DNA of 60,817 nucleotides from Candidatus Competibacter phosphatis (GTDB taxonomy: Bacteria; Pseudomonadota; Gammaproteobacteria; Competibacterales; Competibacteraceae), in contig NZ_SPMZ01000030.1 in assembly GCF_012939995.1 (NCBI RefSeq), positions 3,838 through 64,654 of the forward strand. The letters are read 5' to 3'. Positions within the stretch are counted from its first letter, which is position 1, and each line of letters begins with the position of its first letter. The notes beneath the pieces are model-generated. The model did not search any database and had not been told where the DNA came from. It saw nothing but the letters and a program-made list of their open reading frames with translations. The position numbers and the translations under genes were made by a program. Below, piece after piece: positions 54,049 to 60,817 of the stretch.

Positions 54049-54548
54049 GCGCGGACCCGTCCGCGCCCCTGATCATTCATGGCTGGACGATCTATGTCCA
54101 CCCGCTGTTCCTCGCCCAGGTGGAAGCGCTCGCGCGGCAAGTCGAATCCTTTAAGCAAAAGGACCCGGCCGGGTACGTCCGGAAGAATGCCAGCAAGCGA
54201 CTGGCGGCGATTCTGAAACTGGCCTTCGAGGTCATTCCGCACGATCCCACACGCCCGGAGTACCGCCAGGGCGGCACGCTGGGCGAGGATCGCCAGCACT
54301 GGTTCCGGGCGAAGTTTTTCCAGCAGTACCGGCTGTTCTTTCGCTACCACGCATCGAGCCAGGTGATCGTGTTCGCGTGGGTCAACGACGAAGACAGCCA
54401 GCGCGCCTACCAGAGCGGGGACGACGCCTACCGAGTGTTTCGCAAGATGCTGGAAAGGGGGCATCCGCCGGACGACTGGAACCGCTTGTTGGCCGAGGCC
54501 CGCGCCGAGGCGCAACGCTTGCGGCGGTGGGCCGAGGCCGGTGAATGA
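54045..54548 (+). CDS. yhaV: YhaV-type toxin
   Basis: 167 residues. HGWTIYVHPLFLAQVEALA, KNASKRLAAILKLAF, DPTRPEYRQGGTLGEDRQHW and RLFFRYHASSQVIVFAWVND are diagnostic of YhaV, a RelE-superfamily mRNA nuclease. Length is normal, so it appears functional together with PrlF. It stabilises the accessory segment with the PRTRC genes. Confidence 0.92.
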   Translation: MSADPSAPLIIHGWTIYVHPLFLAQVEALARQVESFKQKDPAGYVRKNASKRLAAILKLAFEVIPHDPTRPEYRQGGTLGEDRQHWFRAKFFQQYRLFFRYHASSQVIVFAWVNDEDSQRAYQSGDDAYRVFRKMLERGHPPDDWNRLLAEARAEAQRLRRWAEAGE

Positions 54549-54790
54549 TCCAGCACGCCCCAGCTCGGATCGTCGCGCTCAATGGTCCAGCCACCGCGTC
54601 CAACCTGGACACGCTCGATTCCTCTTGGTGCGTGGCTTGGGCGGCGGCAGGTTTAAGCGGTGGCCCGCCAAGAAGTGGCTACCTCTCACGCGCCGCGCGA
54701 CGCGCTGGAACAAACCGGCCTGGATGCTTCGGGACGAAGACACCGTCCGGACGCTGTCATCAAGTGTGTCCAGACGTTCGAATCAGCCGA
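54549..54790. other. No clear gene after yhaV
   Basis: Several short overlapping frames exist, one starting at 54545 by overlap with the yhaV stop (MIQHAPARIVALNGPATAS). None shows a recognisable domain and the frames compete. This may be a decayed gene of the element. Confidence 0.35.
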
Positions 54791-54943
54791 CTATGGTTTT
54801 TTGTGCCTGATTTCGGCCATATCGAACCGCTCGAACTCCCCCGTTTTGCCGTGCGAGTCGCGGCAAATCCACCGCCCGGCCTCGGCCTCGTCCCACAGCG
54901 GGACCGGGCGATACGCCATCCGTCCTGGTAGCCGCATCTCCAT
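54791..54943 (-). CDS. Small 50-residue protein
   Basis: ATG 54943 to TAG 54791. The sequence begins MEMRLPGRMAYRPVPLWDEA and continues WICRDSHGKTGEFERFDMAE. Composition is protein-like and hydrophilic with no membrane helix. No family recognised. Similar tiny genes are common on plasmids with PRTRC modules. The ribosome site is weak. Confidence 0.45.
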   Translation of the reverse strand: MEMRLPGRMAYRPVPLWDEAEAGRWICRDSHGKTGEFERFDMAEIRHKKP

Positions 54944-55150
54944 GATTTTAATGTTCCCGTTGCGGCCATTTTATCAGCCCTGAAATTATCGCATCATCTG
55001 CTGAGTTGGATTTAAGCTGAAACTCGCAATGGAGCGCGAATAACCTCGTTAAGCAAGCTCCTTCCGCTGAGCCTTGCCAAAACCAAAAAAGCGCGGTGAA
55101 ATAAAACGGAACCCGGTTATTGAGGACCGGCACTTACGGGAGCACCGCGA
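54944..55150. other. Lower-GC gap
   Basis: About 200 bp of lower GC than the flanks with A6 and AT-rich patches near 54950-55000 and 55080-55110. It probably contains the promoter for the two small plus-strand genes that follow. Confidence 0.3.
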
Positions 55151-55315
55151 ATGAAACACCTGCTGATCCAGATCAAGACCTTTGCGCTTCTTTTATACGT
55201 GCGAGCCCTATTGAAACCGCCACGGACCGCCACCGTGCGACAAACGCTGGCCCGGCAAGGTCAACGCCTGCATTGGAACCCGGAAGGTCGTCGGGTCGAG
55301 ATCGTGTCGCGTTAA
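55151..55315 (+). CDS. Small 54-residue protein
   Basis: ATG 55151 has GGGAG eight bases upstream. Residues MKHLLIQIKTFALLLYVRAL form a short hydrophobic start, followed by a basic tail (TATVRQTLARQGQRLHWNPE). It lies 15 bp before the next small gene, and the two probably form a unit. Unknown family, probably element-borne. Confidence 0.5.
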   Translation: MKHLLIQIKTFALLLYVRALLKPPRTATVRQTLARQGQRLHWNPEGRRVEIVSR

Positions 55316-55330
55316 GCGGCGGAGGTCGAG

Positions 55331-55621
55331 ATGCGTTTAATCGACGAGTCCGTGCACTATACCACCCCGATCATACGGGTCGGCAAACACGAATGGGCGA
55401 TGCAAGTCTACGAGTTTAGTGGTCGCCGCTATACCCGTTATCGATGGCGCCGCCTCGGCGCGAGTGACACCGCTTGGCAAGACGAACGCGACTGGCCGCG
55501 CTACAACCCCCACGATACCCATGACGGGTTTCCCAGGACCCTGTGCCGCCATTATTACCGGCACCAGGCGGCCATCGAGCACGCCTTGGGTCGTTCGGGA
55601 CAGGCCACGTTGTTTGAGTAG
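55331..55621 (+). CDS. Hypothetical 96-residue protein of the accessory region
   Basis: GGAGG before ATG 55331 is a strong ribosome site. The protein is rich in Tyr, Arg and Trp (VGKHEWAMQVYEFSGRRYTR, YRWRRLGASDTAWQDERDWP) and ends with a helical RHYYRHQAAIEHALG. No family recognised. No signal or membrane segment. Confidence 0.6.
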   Translation: MRLIDESVHYTTPIIRVGKHEWAMQVYEFSGRRYTRYRWRRLGASDTAWQDERDWPRYNPHDTHDGFPRTLCRHYYRHQAAIEHALGRSGQATLFE

Positions 55622-55637
55622 GTCCGTCCATGGGCCG

Positions 55638-55674
55638 CTCGCGACTAGCTAGCCCACACCTAGCACCTAGCGAG
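55638..55674. repeat. CTAG-rich imperfect palindrome
   Basis: Four CTAG tetramers (55645, 55649, 55660, 55667) lie between CTCGC and GCGAG arms. CTAG is normally rare in such genomes. A related, better hairpin lies at 58443-58466, so the tetR-hpaB module is bracketed by CTAG-rich palindromes. Confidence 0.55.
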
Positions 55675-55678
55675 TGCG

Positions 55679-55792
55679 ATGAGCGACCTTGATGATTCAA
55701 TCAGTTTCCCGTTGGAGTTGAAAGATCAGGTCGTTCGTCGTCAATCCGTTGAGCGACTGCTGCTTGTTAACCAAACGGCTGGTCAGCGCTGA
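55679..55792 (+). CDS. Possible 37-residue peptide
   Basis: ATG 55679 to TGA 55792 encodes a hydrophilic peptide (MSDLDDSISFPLELKDQVVR). Ribosome site weak (GCGAG). It may be a remnant of a longer gene. The rest of 55793-55916 holds no gene that I can see. Confidence 0.25.
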   Translation: MSDLDDSISFPLELKDQVVRRQSVERLLLVNQTAGQR

Positions 55793-55916
55793 AAGGTCAC
55801 CGCGTGCCTGCAAGACTAGGCTCGTTCATGGGGCGCGGAGGTTGGAGCGCCTGGTACCGAGATGCTCTGTCGGTCGCCGTGCGAGGGAACACGCGCGGTG
55901 CGTGGATTGAAGGCAG

Positions 55917-56624
55917 CTACGTGAAATCTTGTTCGTGCGACACTGGAAGACGCTGAATCAGTGAATTCATGTACTTCTCGAAGAGCGCGTCGGGGCTCTG
56001 CTGGAACAGACGAATTCGTCCTGTGTGGGTCAAGACGAGGGTTCCCACGATATGGGCAAACACCGCGCTGGTCTCAACGGTTGCCTCCTCCGTATTGAGA
56101 CCCGCAGTCACCAATAAGTCCCGCACAGGCTGGAGCGATGCCAGTAACTGCTCATTGAGCGCGTGGTTGAGCTCCGGAGTCAGTCCCCGTGGTTTAGCGC
56201 CATTGAAAAGATAGAAGCCTAGATCGAGTTCTTTAGGGTTGTCGCGATAGAAGGTGTAGAACGCTTCAACTTTGGCGCGGAGCAGTTCGGTGGTCTCAGC
56301 GGTTTGAGGCTTGGCTCGCGTATTGGCCTTGGCGTCATGGACGACTTGGTTGAGTCGTTGCAAAGACTCGCCGAGTAAAGCACCGTAGATTTCCTCCAGA
56401 TTAGCAAAGTAGCTGTAGATCGCCCCCGGCGTGTAACCCGCCCGCTTTGCGATCTCCCTCAAACTCGCGCCATCCAGCCCAAGCTCGGAAAACGCCGCAC
56501 GCGCGGCGTCTAGGATCAGGCTCCGACGCGCCTGATTGAGTGCGCCCTCGCGGATGATCCGCGCCTGTGCGGTACTCCCCGGCTTCCCGGTATTCGCCTT
56601 TCGCGATGATATTGACTTGGCCAT
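55917..56624 (-). CDS. TetR/AcrR family regulator
   Basis: 235 residues. The helix-turn-helix is ARAAFSELGLDGASLREIAK followed by RAGYTPGAIYSYFANLEEIY. A ligand domain of about 150 residues follows. A basic tail precedes the HTH. It is divergent from the HpaB-like gene with a 74-bp gap and probably represses it. A perfect TATAAT lies only seven bases before its ATG, which suggests leaderless translation. Confidence 0.9.
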   Translation of the reverse strand: MAKSISSRKANTGKPGSTAQARIIREGALNQARRSLILDAARAAFSELGLDGASLREIAKRAGYTPGAIYSYFANLEEIYGALLGESLQRLNQVVHDAKANTRAKPQTAETTELLRAKVEAFYTFYRDNPKELDLGFYLFNGAKPRGLTPELNHALNEQLLASLQPVRDLLVTAGLNTEEATVETSAVFAHIVGTLVLTHTGRIRLFQQSPDALFEKYMNSLIQRLPVSHEQDFT

Positions 56625-56631
56625 GAATCGA

Positions 56632-56637
56632 ATTATA
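56632..56637 (-). promoter_or_regulatory. TATAAT -10 box of the tetR gene
   Basis: On the minus strand TATAAT is preceded by TG and followed by TCGATTC and then the ATG. The transcript would start at or next to the start codon. Two TTGAAC direct copies lie further up in the shared gap and could be parts of the operator. Confidence 0.4.
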
Positions 56638-56698
56638 CAATGCCGTTATTAGTTGAACACTGTTTAATGTATTGAACGATAGATAAAGAGCAACGACG

Positions 56699-58295
56699 AT
56701 GTCTACTACGCGCACCCATGGTTTGATGGATGGCAAGGAATTTCGGGAGTCACTGAGACAGTACAAACCCACCGTCTATGTGGATGGGGATCTGATCGAA
56801 TCGGTCGTTGATGCTCCTTCGCTTCAGCCGGGGATCAACGCCCTGGCCGTCACCTACGATTTCGCTCACGATCCGGCCCTGGCGCCGCTGATGCTGGCGA
56901 AGCAGACGGTCTCGGGCAAAACGGTCAACCGGATGCTCCACATCAATGAATCCGCGGGAGACCTGTTGAACAAGCTGGAAACGGTCCGCCTGCTCTGTCA
57001 GGAAACGGGCTGCGCGCAACGCTATCTGAATCATGACGCGCTCAACGGCATTGGCCAGGCCATTGCCAAGCTCGACGACGCGAAGGGCTCGACGGAGTAC
57101 GGTGCGAAGTTCTCCGCCTATCTCCAAAGGGTCCAGGATGAAGACCTGACCCTGGGTATTGCGATGACCGATGCCAAGGGTGACCGAAGCAAGCGACCCA
57201 ACCAGCAGTTGAACAAGGACGTCTATGTCCATATCGCCGAGCGCAACGCCAAGGGCATTATCATTACGGGTACCAAGGCGATTGTCACCGGTGCGCCTTA
57301 CGTTCATGAGTTCCTGGTCATGCCTTCGCGCAATATGCGCGAAGACGATGCCGACTTCGCGGTTTGCTGCGCGGTACCGGTGGATGCGCCAGGCGTCACG
57401 ATTGTTGCCCGGCCGGCTGGCCGGCCCGGCGAAAAGCCGGAGCACGGGGCGCCGCTTTTTTTCCCGCAAATATGGTCAGTCAACCGGCGTTGTCATTTTC
57501 GACCAGGTGTTCGTTCCCTGGGAACGGGTGTTTCTGGCCGGGGAGTGGGAGTTTTCGGGGGATGTGACCTACAACTATGCGACGCATCACCGACATAGCT
57601 GCATTGCCGCCCGAGCCGGATTCGGAGACCTGCTCATTGGGGCTGGCGCCCTGATGTGCGAGGCCAACGGCCTCGACCCCAACAAGAAGGCCAACCTGCG
57701 TGATCCGATGGTTGAACTCATCAAGATTACCGAGGGTTTCTATGCCTGTGGTGTCGCGGCAAGTGTCTACGCGGCGCAGGACCCGCACTCGAAGACCTTC
57801 ATGCCCGAACCGGTCTATGCGAACATTGGCAAGTTGCTGCTATCGCTTCAGATTTACGACATGCATCGTCTTGCGCACGAAGTCTCCGGCGGTCTGATCG
57901 TCGCCTTGCCAGGTCCTGACGAAGACCATAATCCAGAGACCGCGGCGACACTGGCGGAGGTGCTTCGCGCGAACCCGGACATTCCTTACGACAAGCGCAT
58001 CGAGGTGTCCCGCTTTATCGAGGATCTCACGGCTTCCTATCAAGGGGGCTGGTACTCGCTCATCAGTCTGCACGGAGGTGGTTCGCCGGCGGCACTGAAG
58101 CAGGAGATTTGGCGCAACTATCCGGTCGGCAGCAAGGTGGAACTGGTCGAGCGATTGATGGAGCGGGGCGTGCTGGCGGAGGACAACCGCGCAATCAGCC
58201 GGAACAAGCAGCCGGGTCGTTGCTGTGATGCTGGGTGTAGCCAACCGGGGCAGCCGGTCATGGTGTCACTGCCGAAGAGCGGCAAGCGCACCTAA
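56699..58295 (+). CDS. 4-hydroxyphenylacetate 3-hydroxylase / 4-hydroxybutyryl-CoA dehydratase family protein, frameshifted
   Basis: Two frames join if one T is removed from the T7 run at 57456-57462: HGAPLFSRKYGQSTGVVIFD. The product has 531 residues. N-terminal part: GKEFRESLRQYKPTVYVDGD, LMLAKQTVSGKTVNRMLHIN. Middle: NKDVYVHIAERNAKGIIITG, TGAPYVHEFLVMP. C-terminal: YASFA-like region HHRHSCIAARAGFGDLLIGA and ISRNKQPGRCCDAG. The fold holds FAD. The [4Fe-4S] cysteines of true dehydratases appear only partly conserved (CQETGCAQRY has one of two; the later HxxxxxxC is lost), so it may be a hydroxylase or another reaction. Controlled probably by the divergent TetR. Confidence 0.85.
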
Positions 58296-58442
58296 GCGTA
58301 TTCGCCACCTCCAGGCTCGACAGCCTTGGGGTGACGTTGAACACTTTCCCCCACCCGCACCGAAACGAATAAAAAGCTGGATTCGGCGCTCAGCGGTCGT
58401 TCGAAGGCCGGGGCCAAGGTTTGGCGAATGACGGTTCCTGGC

Positions 58443-58466
58443 GCTAGAGACTCGCTAGTCTCTAGC
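58443..58466. repeat. Perfect hairpin GCTAGAGACT/AGTCTCTAGC
   Basis: 10-bp arms (58443-58452 and 58457-58466) with loop CGCT and three CTAG sites. No T-run follows, so it is not a classical terminator. Confidence 0.85.
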
Positions 58467-58521
58467 TCGACGCGAACCTCAACCAACGCATCCACCAGAA
58501 CCCATTACCAAACGTACCGCC

Positions 58522-58540
58522 TATTACGGAATACGTAATA
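58522..58540. promoter_or_regulatory. TATTACG-N5-CGTAATA palindrome
   Basis: A perfect 7-bp inverted repeat in the gap before the RHH antitoxin gene. It could be an operator or a relic of a mobile element. No further support. Confidence 0.35.
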
Positions 58541-58812
58541 TGTTATCTACGTAGGTCCTTCCCGGCGCGGAGGTCGAAAAAAAAGACGGCGCGGGCGATT
58601 TTTCTAACTTCCTCTAAGTGAACCTTAGCGGATGTTATAAGGGTTCAAAACACCTCTTTTCGGATCATGCTTCCAGGGGGACCGGGTCTGCCCATGGACC
58701 TCAACAGGTGGACCGTGCGATCCATGCGGGCTCGGGCCAGGGCCGTGCCGGCACGAACAATGATTCGTGTATAATAGGTTGTGTCAACTTCACACGAGTG
58801 ATCATCCCCCGC

Positions 58813-59040
58813 ATGGTGAAGAATATTACTTTTTCCGCCGAGGAAACGCTGATCCAGCAGGCCCGCGAGGTCGCGCATCGCCACAAGACCACGCTCAACC
58901 AGGCTTTCCGGCTCTGGTTGGAAAGCTACGCTCGGCAGCAAGACGTCGAGCGTTTCAATCAGCTCCTGGACCACCTGCAGGGCCGCTTGCATTCCGGCGG
59001 GCGGCGCTTCAGCCGGGAAGAGATGAATGAGCGCCGTTGA
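58813..59040 (+). CDS. VapB-like ribbon-helix-helix antitoxin
   Basis: 75 residues. MVKNITFSAEETLIQQAREV and AHRHKTTLNQAFRLWLESYA give a short beta strand and two helices of the RHH type, followed by a helical toxin-binding tail (FNQLLDHLQGRLH, RREEMNERR-like end). Directly overlapping is the start of a PIN toxin gene that is cut short. The antitoxin looks intact, but its partner is broken. Confidence 0.78.
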   Translation: MVKNITFSAEETLIQQAREVAHRHKTTLNQAFRLWLESYARQQDVERFNQLLDHLQGRLHSGGRRFSREEMNERR

Positions 59041-59167
59041 TTTCTTCGACAGCAGTGACCATTTTGAGCGTTGCGACACCATTTTTACCGATTGTCATTT
59101 AATCGGTCGCTTGCGTGACGGAAGCGTACCCCGCCGATCGGTTACGCGCGGGCCTCCAAAGCTGTAA
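59027..59167 (+). pseudogene. Truncated PIN-domain toxin (5' stub)
   Basis: The frame starts MSAVDFFDS, the usual beginning of VapC toxins, overlapping the antitoxin stop. After nine residues it diverges (SDHFERCDTIFTDCHLI) and ends at 59167 after 46 codons. PIN toxins have about 130 residues with four acidic residues; only Asp5 and Asp8 remain. The breakpoint is near 59055. Confidence 0.65.
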
Positions 59168-59195
59168 TCGCGGTTGCGAGCCCCCTCCCCGCCGC

Positions 59196-60592
59196 TCAAT
59201 TCGACTGGCCCGGCAGCATCCGAAACCCGGCCTGCGCGAAATGTCTGTCGAACGCCAGCGCGGCGTCGATGCCAAGCTGGCGCATGACCGCGAACGAAAT
59301 GCAGTCGGTCAGCGAATATCGCTTATCTCGGTGTTGCTGGAATAGCGTCCAACCAGCCCGGAACAGTGGTTCATCCACCTGGAGCACTTGCACCGAGGGA
59401 CTGTCCAGCAGGTTGTTGCCGACCTCGACCGCCTTGGCGTGATAGCCCCGGCTGTTGAAGAATGTCACCGTCTCGTCGAAGACGTATATGGCAGTGTCGA
59501 TGTGCTTCGCTGTCACTGCTTCAAAAGCGCGATAGGTCCGATCATCAAAGCTCGGGTCGAGACGCATCGCTGTTTGGTAATATTGCGTATATTGAGAATC
59601 CGGTTTTTCATCTTCCTGCGCCCATCGCGCGGCATGGTAATAAAAGCGAGCTTGCACTAGATGAGGTACGCTGCTCTTCGAAATTCTCGCCAATTCGCAG
59701 ATCAGTGATTCCCAAGCCGCATTGATATCACCACACCCCCGTTTCTCGATGATCGACTCCAATCGCTTTGCATAGGCTTCACCAAGTTCCAAGCGAAGCT
59801 GCTCAATATCGACGGCCTCAACCAGTTGGGTAGATGATCGATCATTCGTCGTATCGATGCTTTGATTTTTAATTGGGCCTGGATCGTAATGTCGTTGCGG
59901 AGGATTATAGGGGAGGTTTTCGATCAAGGCGCGCGCGTAAGCGGCGGCTACCAGCGCTGCATAGTGCTGCCAATCATCGTTTTTGTGAGTATCGCAGTAG
60001 TCGCAGATACCACGGATTACCAGATAATCCCGTCTCGCGCTCCAGGCAGCATCCGCTGTTCCAGAGCCCTCCATCTCGATGGCACGAACACCGTGTTCGT
60101 CTCGTAACCGATCCCGCTGGGCCGCATCCTTGAGGAGGGTATTTGCCGAGCCAATCGCCGCTAAATGGATTCGCGAACTTGTCGGGTGTTGTTCTCGCCA
60201 AGTATCTTTAGGATGTCGGATTGATTTCGGCTGATCTTGGGCATCATATAGCACATCGGTTTTGCTTGCAGGGCGCTGAAACTTTGGAAGATGTTTTGCC
60301 TTGCTAAGATGTGCTTCCCAGGGATGGCGGCCAAGATCGAAATCCGACTCCAGCGCCTTGGCTGCGGCGATCAAGGCAGCACCCGGTTTCGGCGAGTTAT
60401 CGCGAATCTCGATGTGGTCGAGCGTCCTTTTAACATTGTCGTATTGCAGGACGCCTTTTTTCGTTGCTGACCACCACGTCCCCAAGCCGTATATGGCTTG
60501 CAGCACTTCGTGGATCGGGCACACCCCCGGCGATACCGACCATGAGGATGTACTCGACAAATGGAAAGCTTCGAATAAGAAGCTGTGAAAAA
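59196..60592 (-). pseudogene. Chimeric nucleoside-phosphorylase/TPR/PIN ORF, 5' truncated and frameshifted
   Basis: Three parts. (1) A nucleoside-phosphorylase (PNP/MTAN) domain: YILMVGIAGGVPDPRSAASH in one frame, then after a T6 run at 60456-60461 GVLQYDNVKRTLDHIEIRD, GVRAIEMEGSGTADAAW and YLVIRGICDYCDTHKNDDWQ. (2) A helical TPR-like section (ARFYYHAARWAQEDE, YYQTAMRLDPSFDD). (3) From about 59480 the last two-thirds of a PIN domain: DETVTFFNSRGYHAKAVEVG, DKRYSLTDCISFAVMRQLGI and ALAFDRHFAQAGFRML. The start of the phosphorylase domain is missing, and an IS5-like transposase begins 20 bp away. PNP domains occur as effectors in bacterial conflict systems. The PIN part could be a true fusion or a rearrangement joint. 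Confidence 0.7.
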
Positions 60593-60603
60593 AACTCAAT
60601 TAC

Positions 60604-60817
60604 CTAAGCTACCTCTAAAGCAGTCCCTTGTAATAATACTCGTTCTTTACAAATTCTTCGCAGCATGAGTCGAATTGAGGCCATATAAACATGGCCCGTA
60701 CTCGATGTGGGTTTCCGTTCGTAATCTTTGCTTAAGCGGCGAGATCGCCCGAGCCAAGCAAAGGTTCGCTCTACAACCCATCGCCGAGGTAAAACCTGAA
60801 ATCCCTTATCCGTTTTC
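60604..60817 (-). CDS. IS5-family transposase, C-terminal part (continues beyond window)
   Basis: The last 70 residues are visible, starting [20 protein letters not shown] and [16 protein letters not shown], the C-terminal DDE signature with catalytic Glu in VVERTFAWL. The stop TAG is at 60604-60606. Bases 60579-60596 (AGAAGCTGTGAAAAAAACT) look like the element's terminal repeat and touch the phosphorylase gene. Confidence 0.85.
   Translation of the reverse strand, partial: KTDKGFQVLPRRWVVERTFAWLGRSRRLSKDYERKPTSSTGHVYMASIRLMLRRICKERVLLQGTALEVA

Larger units (their letters stand above)
58296..58812. other. Gene-free stretch with palindromes
   Basis: Apart from the hairpins listed separately, no credible gene is found. 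A minus-strand frame 58292-58495 exists, but it runs through the CTAG hairpin and has no ribosome site. 58560-58620 has a homopurine patch. Confidence 0.35.

Noticed and set aside
54545..54931. 128-residue frame overlapping the yhaV stop
   Set aside because: No recognisable domain and competing frames in the same interval; it also overlaps a better small antisense gene.
58292..58495. 67-residue minus-strand frame (LETSESLAPGTVIRQTLAP)
   Set aside because: Composition is plausible, but it has no ribosome site, no family, and passes through a perfect CTAG hairpin.

Overview
The window reads as a chromosomal segment of a GC-rich gammaproteobacterium. This is inferred from high-GC codon use, strong AGGAG ribosome sites and gene types such as TrkAH, MoxR/BatABD, NnrU, YidD and bufferin. 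A wastewater or sludge lineage such as Competibacteraceae would fit, but I cannot prove the taxon without a search. No rRNA or tRNA gene was recognised.

Layout. 1-2.6 kb: end of a mercuric-reductase-like flavoprotein, an ECF sigma factor with a zinc-finger partner, and a GIY-YIG protein. 2.6-4.8 kb: TrkA/TrkH potassium uptake. 4.9-10.6 kb: an SDR-cyclase-GMC oxidoreductase operon with a near-consensus sigma-54 promoter and two palindromic upstream sites, next to the gene of a GAF/PAS sigma-54 activator that probably drives it. 10.6-15.3 kb: secreted MsrA, a secreted unknown, a protoglobin-like protein, DoxX and a bufferin locus (precursor BufA, MNIO maturase BufB, partner BufC). 15.8-21.3 kb: three HupE/UreJ-type membrane proteins, a membrane-anchored parvulin and a secreted PHP/DUF3604-like protein. 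21.4-31.7 kb: mostly single metabolic genes (2OG-Fe oxygenase, membrane spermidine-synthase-like protein, cupin, methyltransferase, ACT protein, NrtR-like regulator, YidD, NnrU, GFA, class II aldolase). 31.7-33.8 kb: a cassette-like island with a MazF toxin-antitoxin pair and a PD-(D/E)XK protein. 34.3-40.4 kb: GH63-like glucosidase, a DoxX-DoxX-NDH-2 fusion and an MFS carrier. 40.7-48.2 kb: MoxR-DUF58-DUF4381-BatA-BatB/C-BatD operon. 48.3-50.7 kb: 4-OT tautomerase, MFS and divergent LysR regulator.

50.8-60.8 kb is accessory DNA: an IS1-like element, a PRTRC-type ThiF gene beside a methylase-like gene (a plasmid/ICE relic), PrlF-YhaV toxin-antitoxin, several tiny genes, TetR with an HpaB/4-hydroxybutyryl-CoA-dehydratase-fold enzyme, a broken VapBC pair, and a chimeric nucleoside-phosphorylase/PIN ORF cut by an IS5-like element at the window edge.

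Quality warning: at least ten genes are broken by one-base indels, nearly all at mononucleotide runs of 6-8, and the expected protein resumes in the next frame. This looks like systematic homopolymer miscalling more than genuine decay. Merged coordinates are given for those genes.
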